From Gluconacetobacter takamatsuzukensis (GTDB lineage: Bacteria > Pseudomonadota > Alphaproteobacteria > Acetobacterales > Acetobacteraceae): 64,000 bases of DNA. Of the stretch, positions 43,990 to 52,184 are shown piece by piece. The notes under the pieces are model-generated. The model did not search any database and was not told where the DNA came from. It worked only from the letters and a program-made list of their open reading frames with translations. The translations under genes and the position numbers were made by a program. The DNA lies in contig NZ_JABEQK010000012.1 in the NCBI RefSeq assembly GCF_014174275.1, positions 1-64,000 of the forward strand, given 5' to 3'. Positions within the stretch are counted from its first letter, which is position 1. Every line of letters starts with the position of its first letter.

Positions 43990-44013
43990 GGCGGGCAGGA
44001 TATCCTGCCCGCC
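43990..44013 (+). terminator. Perfect 24-bp palindrome after acs
   Basis: GGCGGGCAGGAT is followed directly by its reverse complement, starting six bases after the acs stop. It would fold with an ATAT loop, and a TTCCTG follows. Probably a terminator; a protein-binding dyad is the alternative. Confidence 0.55.
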
Positions 44014-44268
44014 TTCCTGCCCTGAAGGGGAGCGGGGCAAGGGGCCGGCGAGCCTGCCTCCCGCGGATCGCGCACCCGGTTCCGCCGCGCATGTTGCCGG
44101 GTGTCCCTTTGGACGGCCGGCTTGTTCGCGCGACCATCCATTGGCATCACAAGATCGCACCCTGTCGCGGCCTCGATGCCGATATGGTCGATGCGGTGCG
44201 CCGGGCGGACTGGATCGGTGCCAGTGGCGGGCCGATTCGCGCACGCGATGCCGAGGGGGAGGAAAATA

Positions 44269-45084
44269 ATGCGATCCTGGTGGAGACTTGCTGTGCTTGC
44301 CTGTCTGGCCCTGTCCGCTGCCTGCGGCGGGCCGGGCGAGGCCGTGGCGCGGATGGTGACGCGGCCCGTGAGCTGGAGCCAGGACGGCGTGCGGTTTGAC
44401 AGCGTGCTGGTCTATGACGATGCCGTGTCGGGCCGCCGGCCCGGGCTGGTCATGGTGCCCAACTGGCATGGGGTGAACGCGATCGCCATCGACAAGGCGC
44501 GGATGATCGCGGGGCATGAGTACGTCATCCTGCTGACCGACCTGTATGGGGCCTCGGTCCGCCCGGCCGACGATGCGCAGGCCAAGGCGGCGGTGCAGCC
44601 GCTGATGGCCGACCGGGCGCTGCTGCGGCGGCGGATGGTGCGGGCCTTGGCCGAATTGCGGGCGCAGGCGGCCTCGGCGCCGATCGACCTGTCGCGTCTG
44701 GCGGCCATCGGGTTCTGTTTCGGCGGCACGGCGGTGCTGGACCTGGCGCGCAGCGGGGCGGATCTGCGCGCGGCGATTTCGTTCCATGGCGGGCTGGCGA
44801 CCGACGACCCGGCACTGGCGCGCAAGATCCGGGCCCCGCTGCTGGTCATGAACGGGGCGGACGACCAGTGGACGATGCCGGACCTGCCGGCCTTTCTGCG
44901 GGAAATGAGCCAGGTGCCCACGGCCTGGCAGTTCGTGACGATCGGGCATGCGGTACATTGCTTTACCGAGACCGAGGCGACCGGCGCCACGGGCATGTGC
45001 CGGTACAACGAGGATGCGACGCGGCAATCCTATGCACTGATGCGCGGGTGGCTGGCGACGCAGTTTGCGAAGGCGGCACCATGA
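44269..45084 (+). CDS. Exported dienelactone hydrolase family protein
   Basis: The 271-residue product starts with a hydrophobic signal (MRSWWRLAVLACLALSAACGG), which may be a lipoprotein or cleaved signal; the Cys lacks a perfect lipobox. The alpha/beta-hydrolase has the DLH nucleophile Cys in AAIGFCFGGTAVLDLAR, Asp in VMNGADDQWTMPD and His in IGHAVHCFTE. The natural substrate is unknown; most such proteins are general esterases or lactonases. The start at 44269 has GGGGGAGG seven bases upstream. The next gene overlaps its stop (ATGA). Confidence 0.85.
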   Translation: MRSWWRLAVLACLALSAACGGPGEAVARMVTRPVSWSQDGVRFDSVLVYDDAVSGRRPGLVMVPNWHGVNAIAIDKARMIAGHEYVILLTDLYGASVRPADDAQAKAAVQPLMADRALLRRRMVRALAELRAQAASAPIDLSRLAAIGFCFGGTAVLDLARSGADLRAAISFHGGLATDDPALARKIRAPLLVMNGADDQWTMPDLPAFLREMSQVPTAWQFVTIGHAVHCFTETEATGATGMCRYNEDATRQSYALMRGWLATQFAKAAP

Positions 45085-45566
45085 AGGACGCGCGGGTGCT
45101 GCGGTACGGGCTGGCTGTGCTGACGGCGGTGGCGCTGCTGTCGGGGCGGTCGGCGGCCTGGTCGCAGGGATATCCTGCCGGCATTCCGCCGGGGCGGATC
45201 GCCCCCTCCGGGATCATGCAGGGCGACAGCGTGGCGTCGGCGGCCGACCGGGCGCGGCGGCGGATGGAGGCGGACACGGCGATCCGCCAGCAGGACCTGG
45301 CGGTGCGGACGCGTCAGCAGCGGGCAATCGAACGCGACCGCGCGGCACTGGACGCGGCGCGCGGGCAGCGGGGAGGGTCGGCGCCCGCAACGCCGGAGCA
45401 ATGGCAGCGCGAGCAGGCGTTGCGGAACGATATCGACCGGCGGATCGCAGTGCAGCGGCAGGGTGTGACCGTAACGTCGACCGGCCCCGGGGCTTGGATC
45501 ATGCGCGACGGGGCCGGCGCGACCCAGGGCGTATGCCGGGAAATCGGCGGCGTCCTGACCTGCTGA
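45081..45566 (+). CDS. Exported protein of unknown function
   Basis: The 161-residue product begins with a signal peptide (MKDARVLRYGLAVLTAVALLSGRSAAWSQ). The mature part has a long charged helical stretch (residues about 55-105, rich in Arg, Gln and Asp) that could form a coiled coil, and ends GAWIMRDGAGATQGVCREIGGVLTC with two cysteines that may form a disulphide. No family is recognised. Its ATG overlaps the stop of the hydrolase gene, so both are translated together and probably exported together. Confidence 0.7.
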   Translation: MKDARVLRYGLAVLTAVALLSGRSAAWSQGYPAGIPPGRIAPSGIMQGDSVASAADRARRRMEADTAIRQQDLAVRTRQQRAIERDRAALDAARGQRGGSAPATPEQWQREQALRNDIDRRIAVQRQGVTVTSTGPGAWIMRDGAGATQGVCREIGGVLTC

Positions 45567-45600
45567 CCCACACCCCGATCATTTGATAACGAATGGGTTT

Positions 45601-45643
45601 CCAAAGGGCGACTGCCCTTTGGCGGGTCAAGGGCAGCGCCCTT
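45601..45643. repeat. Double-hairpin REP-like sequence
   Basis: CCAAAGGGC-GACT-GCCCTTTGG (45601-45622) is followed by AAGGGC-AGC-GCCCTT (45629-45643). It lies between the unknown exported protein gene and the convergent outer membrane efflux gene. Besides acting as a terminator, it looks like the short dispersed double hairpins found in many alphaproteobacterial intergenic regions; that repeat status is inferred because no second copy is in the window. Confidence 0.5.
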
Positions 45644-45648
45644 GCCTC

Positions 45649-47187
45649 CTACGGCGGCCACCCCCCATGGGCAGCGGGAGCATCGTGACGGTTCCACCAG
45701 CCGCCCCCCAGCGACTGGAAGAGGCCGGCCGTGTCGGACAGGCGCGCCGCGCGGGCCTGGGCCAGGGTGAGGCGGGCCTGAAGGGCGGTCTGGGTGGCCA
45801 GCAGCATGTCCACCCGCGAGGCGTCGCCATAGGCGAGGCGGGCGCGGGCGATGTCGAGACCGCGCGTGGCCGCGCGTTCGGCGTTGGTGTCGGCGACCAG
45901 GGCGGTGGCGTCGAAGCTGACGGCGTTCAGGCTGTCGGTGACGTCCTGCACGGCGGAGACGACGGCGGCGCGATATTCGTCGGCGGCCTGCTCGTACTGC
46001 GCGCGGGCGGCGCGTTCCTGGTGCATCAGCTGGCCGCCCTGGAACAGGGGCTGGGAGACCATGCCGGCGATCATCCACTGGCCGTAGCCGGGGACGAACA
46101 TCTGGCCGATTGAGGCCGCCGCCACGCCGGGCTGGGCGCTGAGTTGCAGGTTGGGCAGGCGGTTGGCGATGGCGACGCCGACCTGCGCGCAGGCGGCGTG
46201 CCAGTCGGCCTCGGCCACCTTCAGGTCCGGCCGCTGGTCGATCAGTCGGGCGGGCACGCTGACGGGCAGGTCCTGCGGCAGGGTAAAGCCGTCGAGTGTG
46301 AAATCGGGTGTCGGGTCGTCGGGCATGTCGCCCGCCAGCGCCGCGATCTGGTCGTGCTGCTGCGACAGTTGCTGGCGCAGCGGGACCAGCGTGGCCTCGT
46401 CCTGCGCAAGCTGGGCGCGCTGCACCGCCAGGTCGGAATCGGCCATCTGGCCCAGCGCCATCTGGCGCGTCGCGGAGTCCAGGATCTGGTGCTGGCTGGC
46501 GATCATCTCCTGCACCGTGTCGACCTGCGCGCGCAGGGCGGCGTAGGCGATGGCGGCCTGGACCAGTTCGCCGGTCAGGGACAGGTAGGCGGCTTCCAGC
46601 TGGTAGCGTTCGGCGTCGCGCTGGGCGCCCGAGGCCTCGATCCCGCGCCGCAGCCCGCCCCAGATATCGGCCTGGTAGGAGATGTTCAGCTGCGCCGTAT
46701 GAACGGTGTAGAGCCAGCTGTTGCTGTTGGGCACCGGCGAATAGGTGCGCGAGGTCTTGAAGCGCGCCGGGTTGAAGCTGGCCGAGATGCTGGGATAGAG
46801 CACGCCCGCCTGGGCGGCGCGGTTTTCCTGCGCCACGCGCAGCGCGTGGCGCGCGGAATCCAGGGTCGGGCTGTTGGCCAGCGCGTGCCGGACCAGCCGG
46901 TCCAGCGCCGGGGAGCGGAACAGCGCCCACCATTGGGCAGGGATGTCCGCGCCGGGGCGGAAGGTCTGGGCCTGCCCGTCGGTGCCGGCCACGCTGTCGG
47001 TCCGGGCGGGGCGCCCGGCCTGCGCGAAATCGGTGGCGGGGGCCGCGGGGTGATGGAAGTTCGGCCCGACCGCGCAGCCGCCCAGATCCGCCAATATCGC
47101 CAGCAGGCCGGCACCGCACAGCAGGGGCCGCCAGCGGCGGGGCGGAAGGGCGCGCGCGGGGGGGCGGCGCGCGGGCGCGGCGGTCAT
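45649..47187 (-). CDS. Outer membrane efflux channel of the NodT/CusC family
   Basis: The 512-residue product is a TolC-like outer membrane factor. It begins with a long basic stretch and a lipoprotein signal (LLCGAGLLAILADLGGC) with Cys at about residue 38, then AVGPNFHHPAAPATDF, the usual NodT opening. The repeat helical hairpins contain SPTLDSARHALRVAQENRAAQAG and LPNLQLSAQPGVAAASIGQMF. It shares the ATGA overlap with the RND pump gene upstream and is the third gene of the RND tripartite operon (adaptor, pump, channel). Confidence 0.9.
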   Translation of the reverse strand: MTAAPARRPPARALPPRRWRPLLCGAGLLAILADLGGCAVGPNFHHPAAPATDFAQAGRPARTDSVAGTDGQAQTFRPGADIPAQWWALFRSPALDRLVRHALANSPTLDSARHALRVAQENRAAQAGVLYPSISASFNPARFKTSRTYSPVPNSNSWLYTVHTAQLNISYQADIWGGLRRGIEASGAQRDAERYQLEAAYLSLTGELVQAAIAYAALRAQVDTVQEMIASQHQILDSATRQMALGQMADSDLAVQRAQLAQDEATLVPLRQQLSQQHDQIAALAGDMPDDPTPDFTLDGFTLPQDLPVSVPARLIDQRPDLKVAEADWHAACAQVGVAIANRLPNLQLSAQPGVAAASIGQMFVPGYGQWMIAGMVSQPLFQGGQLMHQERAARAQYEQAADEYRAAVVSAVQDVTDSLNAVSFDATALVADTNAERAATRGLDIARARLAYGDASRVDMLLATQTALQARLTLAQARAARLSDTAGLFQSLGGGWWNRHDAPAAHGGWPP

Positions 47188-50100
47188 GTCGGGTCTCCCT
47201 TCCGGCGTGGCGCGCGGCGGGCGTACCAGGCTTCCAGCTCGCAATAATAGGTGGGCAGGATGAACAGGGTCAGCAGGGTGGCGATGCCCAGCCCGCCGAC
47301 GACGACGGTGGCGAGCCCGCGCTGGACATCGGTGCCGATGCCCGTGGCCAGGGCGGCGGGCAGCATGCCCATGCTGGCGACGGTCGCGGTCATCAGCACG
47401 GGGCGGAACCGCTCGCCCGCGCCCTCCAGCACCGCGTCGCGCAGGGGCATGCCCTCGTCGCGCAGGCGGTTGATGGCCGAGATCATGATGATGCCGTTCT
47501 GGATCGCGACGCCGAACAGGGCGATGAAGCCGACGGCGGTGGCGATGTTCAGCGTCTCGCCGCGCAGGTTCAGGGCCACCAGCCCGCCCAGGGTGGCCAT
47601 GGGCACCACCGCCAGCACCAGCAGCGCCTGGCGCAGGCAGCCGAACTGGCCGAACAGCAGCACCAGCATTACCCCGAACATGATGGCCAGCGCCACGGTC
47701 AGCCTGGCCTGGGCGCGTTCTTCCTGCTGGAAGGTGCCGGCCCATTCCAGCCGGTAGCGCGCGGGGTCGAAATGCACCTGGCCGGCGATGCGGCCCTGGG
47801 CGTCGGCCAGGTACTGCGACAGCGGGCGCTGGCCGTTATCGACGCGGATGGTGATCTGCCGGTGGTTCATCTCGTGCGCGATGTTCGCCTCGCCGGTCTG
47901 GAGCGAGACGCGGGCGACCAGCCCCAGCGGGACCCGCGCGCCGTTCAGGCCCGTCAGCGGAATCTGCCGGATGGCGGAGAGGTTGTTGTTCAGGCGCCGC
48001 TTCATGTGCGCGGTCATGGCGTAGATGCGGTCGCCCACATAGACCTGCCCCACGGCGGCATCGCCGACCATGTTCTGGACCACGTTCATGATGTCGGTGC
48101 CGCTGACGCCGTAGCGCGCCGCCGCCGCGCGGTCGACCGTCACGTCCAGCTGCGGGATTTCGGGTTCCTGGAAGATCGAGGCATCGGCGGTGCCCGGCAC
48201 CTGCCGCAGCACCTCCACGATATGGGTGCCGATATGGCGCAGTTCCTTCAGGTCGTCGCCATAGACGCGCAGCACCAGCGGGCTGTGCGCGCCGCCGACC
48301 AGGTCGTTCATGTTGTCGGCGATCGGCTGGCTGATGCCGAAGCTGATGCCGGGGATCTGCGCCAGCCGGTCATGCAGGCGGCGGATGAATTTCACGCGGG
48401 TCTCGCCGTGCGGCCAAGTGCCGTACGGGGTCAGGCCGACCGGGGCCTCGATATGCGAGGGGCTCCACGGGTCGGTGCCGGAATCGTTGCGGCCGATCTG
48501 CGTCGCCACGTAGCTGGTCTCGGGGAAGGCGCGGATCGCGTCGCGGATCTCGTCGGCCATCGCGCTGGCCTTTTCCAGCGACAGGCCCGAGGGAAGCTGG
48601 ATCTGCAGCCACAGCGAGCCCTCGTCGAGGTCGGGCAGGAACTCGCGCCCCGTGCGCGCGCCCAGCCACACCACCAGGCAGAAGGCGACGGCACCGGCCA
48701 GGTAGGCCGCCCAGGGCCGGTCCACCATGTGCCCCAGCCCGCGCCGGTAGGCATGGTGCAGCTTTTCCAGCGGTACGTTGTGATACAGGCGGTGCGGCTT
48801 GCGCATGGCCAGGTACGCCAGGGCCGGCGTCAGCGTGGTGGCGCACAGCAGCGCGCCGATCAGGGCGAAGCTGACGGTAAAGGCCATGGGCCGGAACAGC
48901 CGGCCCTCGGCGCCCTCGAAGGCGAAGAGCGGGCCGTAGGCGATGATGATGATCAGGGTCGCGAAGACGATGGCGCGGCCGACATGCCGGGTGACGGCAA
49001 GGATATCGCCCTCGTCCATCTTGTGGTCGGGATGTTCCTCGCGGATGCGCAGGATGGCCTCGGTCACCACGATGGCGCCGTCCACGATCACGCCGAAATC
49101 GATGGCGCCGAGCGAGAACAGGTTGGCGGGCATGTGCAGCAGGTGCATCAGCACGAAGACCGTGGCCAGCGCCAGCGGGATGGTCACGGCGGCGACGATC
49201 GCGCTGCGCGGGCTGCCCAGGAACAGGACCAGGATCAGGAACACCAGCCCCACGCCCTCGATCACCGTATGCGTGACCTTGTCGGTCGTCGTGCGCACCA
49301 GGCTGTCGCGGTCGATGATGGGCACGATCTTCACGCCCGACGAGGAAAGCTGGGTCTGGAGCCGCGCGACGGTGGCGTGCAGGTCGCGCAGCACCAGCGA
49401 GGGGTTCTGCTCGCTGAGCATCGTGACGATGCCCTCGATCGTGTCCGCGTTGCCGTTCAGGCCCAGGATGCCCTCGCGCACCTGGTGGCCCAGTTGCAGT
49501 TCCCCCAGGTCGCGGATCAGGATCGGCACCCCCTTGTGCTGGGTCACGGCGATGGCGCCCATGTCGGCCAGCGTATGGACCATGCCGACGCCGCGCACGA
49601 TATAGGACTGGTCGCCCCGGGTGACGCGGCCGCCGCCGGCATTGGCGTTGTTGGCCTGCAATGCCGCGATCACGTCGTTGACGCCGACGCCGTAGCGGAA
49701 CAGGGACTGCGGATCGAGGACGATCTGGTACTCGATGGTGAAGCCGCCGAAATTGTTGACCGCCGCGACGCCGGGGACCTGCATCAGCGCCGGGATGACG
49801 ATCCATTTCTGGATGTCGGACAGTTCCATCAGGTTCCGGCCGTCGGATTCCAGCGTGTAGCGGTAGATCTCGCCCGACGGGCCGGTGATCGGGCCCAGCG
49901 TGGGGATGACGCCCGTGGGCAGCATGGCCTGGGCGAGCTGTTCGGAGACATGCTGGCGCGCCGCATAGACATCGGTGCCGTCGCTGAAGATCAGGGTGAT
50001 CAGCGACAGGCCGAAGGTCGAGCTGGAGCGGCTGTCCACCAGCCCCGGCGTGCTGGCCAGCAGCCGTTCCAGCGGGATCGTGACCTCCTGCTCGATCTCC

Positions 50101-50276
50101 TCGGCCGCCAGGCCCGGGACCTGGGTCGTGACCTGGACGTTGACCGCCCCCAGGTCGGGATAGGCCTCGACCGGGATCAGGTGCCACGAGACTGCGCCCA
50201 TGGCGACCAGGATCATCATGGCGGCGAAGACGACGCGCCGCTGCCGCAGGCAGGTGGCGATAAAGCGATTAATCAT
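47184..50276 (-). CDS. Heavy-metal efflux RND pump (CzcA/CusA family)
   Basis: The 1030-residue inner membrane pump is of the HME-RND class. The opening VSWHLIPVEAYPDLGAVNVQVTTQVPGLAAEEIEQEVTIPLE is typical. The fourth membrane helix near residue 393 has AIDFGVIVDGAIVVTEAIL, which keeps the Asp-Asp-Glu pattern of divalent-metal pumps (CzcA type) and differs from the copper pumps that lack it. Metal specificity is therefore more likely zinc, cobalt, nickel or cadmium than copper, as inference. It overlaps both the adaptor gene before it and the channel gene after it. Confidence 0.92.
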   Translation of the reverse strand: MINRFIATCLRQRRVVFAAMMILVAMGAVSWHLIPVEAYPDLGAVNVQVTTQVPGLAAEEIEQEVTIPLERLLASTPGLVDSRSSSTFGLSLITLIFSDGTDVYAARQHVSEQLAQAMLPTGVIPTLGPITGPSGEIYRYTLESDGRNLMELSDIQKWIVIPALMQVPGVAAVNNFGGFTIEYQIVLDPQSLFRYGVGVNDVIAALQANNANAGGGRVTRGDQSYIVRGVGMVHTLADMGAIAVTQHKGVPILIRDLGELQLGHQVREGILGLNGNADTIEGIVTMLSEQNPSLVLRDLHATVARLQTQLSSSGVKIVPIIDRDSLVRTTTDKVTHTVIEGVGLVFLILVLFLGSPRSAIVAAVTIPLALATVFVLMHLLHMPANLFSLGAIDFGVIVDGAIVVTEAILRIREEHPDHKMDEGDILAVTRHVGRAIVFATLIIIIAYGPLFAFEGAEGRLFRPMAFTVSFALIGALLCATTLTPALAYLAMRKPHRLYHNVPLEKLHHAYRRGLGHMVDRPWAAYLAGAVAFCLVVWLGARTGREFLPDLDEGSLWLQIQLPSGLSLEKASAMADEIRDAIRAFPETSYVATQIGRNDSGTDPWSPSHIEAPVGLTPYGTWPHGETRVKFIRRLHDRLAQIPGISFGISQPIADNMNDLVGGAHSPLVLRVYGDDLKELRHIGTHIVEVLRQVPGTADASIFQEPEIPQLDVTVDRAAAARYGVSGTDIMNVVQNMVGDAAVGQVYVGDRIYAMTAHMKRRLNNNLSAIRQIPLTGLNGARVPLGLVARVSLQTGEANIAHEMNHRQITIRVDNGQRPLSQYLADAQGRIAGQVHFDPARYRLEWAGTFQQEERAQARLTVALAIMFGVMLVLLFGQFGCLRQALLVLAVVPMATLGGLVALNLRGETLNIATAVGFIALFGVAIQNGIIMISAINRLRDEGMPLRDAVLEGAGERFRPVLMTATVASMGMLPAALATGIGTDVQRGLATVVVGGLGIATLLTLFILPTYYCELEAWYARRAPRRKGDPT

Positions 50277-51420
50277 CGTTCAGCAGCACCGCGCCCTGGG
50301 TCACGACGCGATCGCCGGCCGAAAGGCCGGAGATGACCTCGCACAGGTCGCCGTCGTCGTAGATGATCTCGATCTCGCGCCGCCTGTAGGTGTGGGGCGC
50401 GGTCTCGACGAACACCGTGACGGTATCGTTGTTCATCAGCAGCGCCGATTGCGGGACCATGATGCGCGGGGGCTGCGGGGTCAGGATGGTCACGGTGGCG
50501 AACATGCCCGGTTTCAGCATGGCGTCGTCGTTGGCCAGCACCACGCGCGCCTGGAGCGTGCGGGTATCGGCCTGCAATGCGGGCTCGATGGCCGCGATCG
50601 TGCCGTGGGCCGTAAGGCCCGGCCGGGCGGCGACGGTGATGTCGGCCTGCTGCCCGACATGGACCGTGTCCGCCAGGTTTTCCGGCACGGCGGCGACGGC
50701 CCAGACCTGCCCCGTGCCCACGATCGTCATCAGCGGCGCCGTCGGGTCGGTGACGAAGGCGCCGGCGGCGGTGTTGACCGCCGACACCGTGCCGTCGATC
50801 GGCGCGGTCAGCCTGATCACGCCGCCCTGTCCGGGCTGGGCGCGCAGGGCGGCCAGCCGCGCGGTGGCGCGGTCGTCTTCCGCCTGGGCCTGGAGCCAGG
50901 CGTTGCGGGCGGATTCCACGTCGCGCGTCGCGGCCCCGCCGGCGCTGGCGACCCCCTGGGCGCGGGCCAGGGCCCGCCTCGCATAGTCCAGCCCCGCGCG
51001 GGCCTTGGTGGCGTCGGTGGTGGCCAGGGCCATGTCGCCCGATGCCAGTTCGGCGACCACCTGGTTGCGGGTCACATGGTCGCCGGCGGAGACCGGCAGG
51101 CTGACGATCGCGCCGGCGACCGGCGTCATCACCGACAGCGACTGCGACGGCTCGGCCCTGATCTCGCCCGGGACGGGAATGGTACGGCTGGGCGAGGCGA
51201 GCGTCACGGAGGTGACGGACAGGCGCGCGGCCAGCGGGGAATCCGGGGCCACCGTCAGCCGGCCATGGTCGTCGCGGACCATGGCGGTATCGGCCCGGGC
51301 GCATGCGAGGCCCCCGAACAGGATGGCGCAGACCGCGAGCCCGGCCGCGACAGGACGCAAGGCGCGGCCGGACGACCGGAAGAAGAACTGCGGATATGTC
51401 GCGGGCGCGGTCTGGTGCAT
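50269..51420 (-). CDS. RND efflux periplasmic adaptor (CzcB/CusB-like)
   Basis: The 383-residue product is a membrane fusion protein linking the RND pump to the outer membrane channel. A signal segment (ALRPVAAGLAVCAILFGGLACARA) is followed by a lipoyl-like hairpin (GAIVSLPVSAGDHVTRNQVVAEL), an alpha-hairpin (TKARAGLDYARRALARAQGV) and beta-barrel domains with IRLTAPIDGTVSAVN and VRVVLANDDAMLKPGMFATVTI. The start at 51420 has GGCTCAGGCCC before it, with no strong ribosome-binding site. It overlaps the pump gene by eight bases and is the first gene of the operon. No metal-sensing regulator is adjacent. Confidence 0.88.
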   Translation of the reverse strand: MHQTAPATYPQFFFRSSGRALRPVAAGLAVCAILFGGLACARADTAMVRDDHGRLTVAPDSPLAARLSVTSVTLASPSRTIPVPGEIRAEPSQSLSVMTPVAGAIVSLPVSAGDHVTRNQVVAELASGDMALATTDATKARAGLDYARRALARAQGVASAGGAATRDVESARNAWLQAQAEDDRATARLAALRAQPGQGGVIRLTAPIDGTVSAVNTAAGAFVTDPTAPLMTIVGTGQVWAVAAVPENLADTVHVGQQADITVAARPGLTAHGTIAAIEPALQADTRTLQARVVLANDDAMLKPGMFATVTILTPQPPRIMVPQSALLMNNDTVTVFVETAPHTYRRREIEIIYDDGDLCEVISGLSAGDRVVTQGAVLLNDD

Positions 51421-52184
51421 GGGCCTGAGCCTGAAGTCCTGGAAGAGAAGGCGCCACCCGATCCCTCGAACAGGGGCCAGGCCGGGACCGATTCTGTACA
51501 AGATTATCGTGTTACGGGAAGAAGGGGGCCGTTCTGGGGCGGGAGGGCGCTTGGGCTCGTGATGTGTGGCGCGCGCCGGACCCGTCAGGCCCCGGCACCG
51601 CGCGCTGCCACTAGCGACGATCCGAACCATTGTCCATGGGGGCGCGGCAGGGGGCGTTTCGGCATGGCGCACGGCCGTGGCGGGGGCCGGACCGGGGTGT
51701 CGCCGCGGGCCGGCGACGGGCGCGGAAAGGGCGGCACGACCGGCGGCAGCGGGGCGGGAACGGGGACCGGCCGGGGGGCGGAAAAGGAGGGCTGTAAAAA
51801 ACGAAATGAAAACATCTGTCTGTATCAGGTCTGGCACGGTCTTCGCTTTTATATCGGGCCGATCCGGCCGAGGCCCGGCCCGGAGGGCCCGGGCGCGGCA
51901 GGCAGGTAAGGCGACCGATTAAATATTACAAACTTTTGCAAAATCATAACGGTAAGATGATGGTTATTTAATATTCTTTCATGAGAGAATGCGGAATTCG
52001 CATATGTCATGAAAATTTCACGTCCCTTTTCCGTGCTCTCCGACCGGCGGGGGTGCCGGATGCGCCCGGGTGCCGGCAGCCGGCGTGACGGGGGTTGGAT
52101 TTCATGTCATTGCGGAATGTGATTGCCGGGCCACGCGTCCCGGCGCGCCTGCGATTTCCCGAAAAATCTTGAAAGGTTGTCCCT
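51421..52184. other. 764-bp gene-free region between the efflux operon and the M61 peptidase gene
   Basis: The first 490 bases are GC-rich and low in complexity with G-runs; open frames there have compositions unlike real proteins. From about 51908 the region turns AT-rich for roughly 110 bases, holding TTTTGCAAAA (51934-51943) and a nested palindrome (51977-52014). Both divergent transcription units must have promoters here; none could be assigned with confidence. Confidence 0.65.
51977..52014. promoter_or_regulatory. Nested palindrome in an AT-rich island, candidate operator
   Basis: TTTCATGA (51977-51984) pairs with TCATGAAA (52007-52014), and within it ATGCG-GAATT-CGCAT forms a second dyad. 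It lies about 170 bases before the M61 gene start. A double-dyad like this suits a dimeric regulator or a cruciform; the regulator is unknown. Confidence 0.45.

Noticed and set aside
43990-44013. 24-bp palindrome as a recombination or plasmid origin site
   Set aside because: It lies six bases after the acs stop codon and is best explained as a transcription terminator.
47772-50336. 854-codon open frame on the plus strand opposite the RND pump gene
   Set aside because: Its composition (many His, Gln, Asp, Arg and Ala with no domain) is the usual artefact of high-GC codon bias on the strand opposite a real gene. The minus strand has a complete RND pump.
51566-51922. Possible short gene in the gene-free region before the M61 peptidase gene
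   Set aside because: The translation is low-complexity Arg/Ala/Gly without a ribosome-binding site, in a G-rich stretch.
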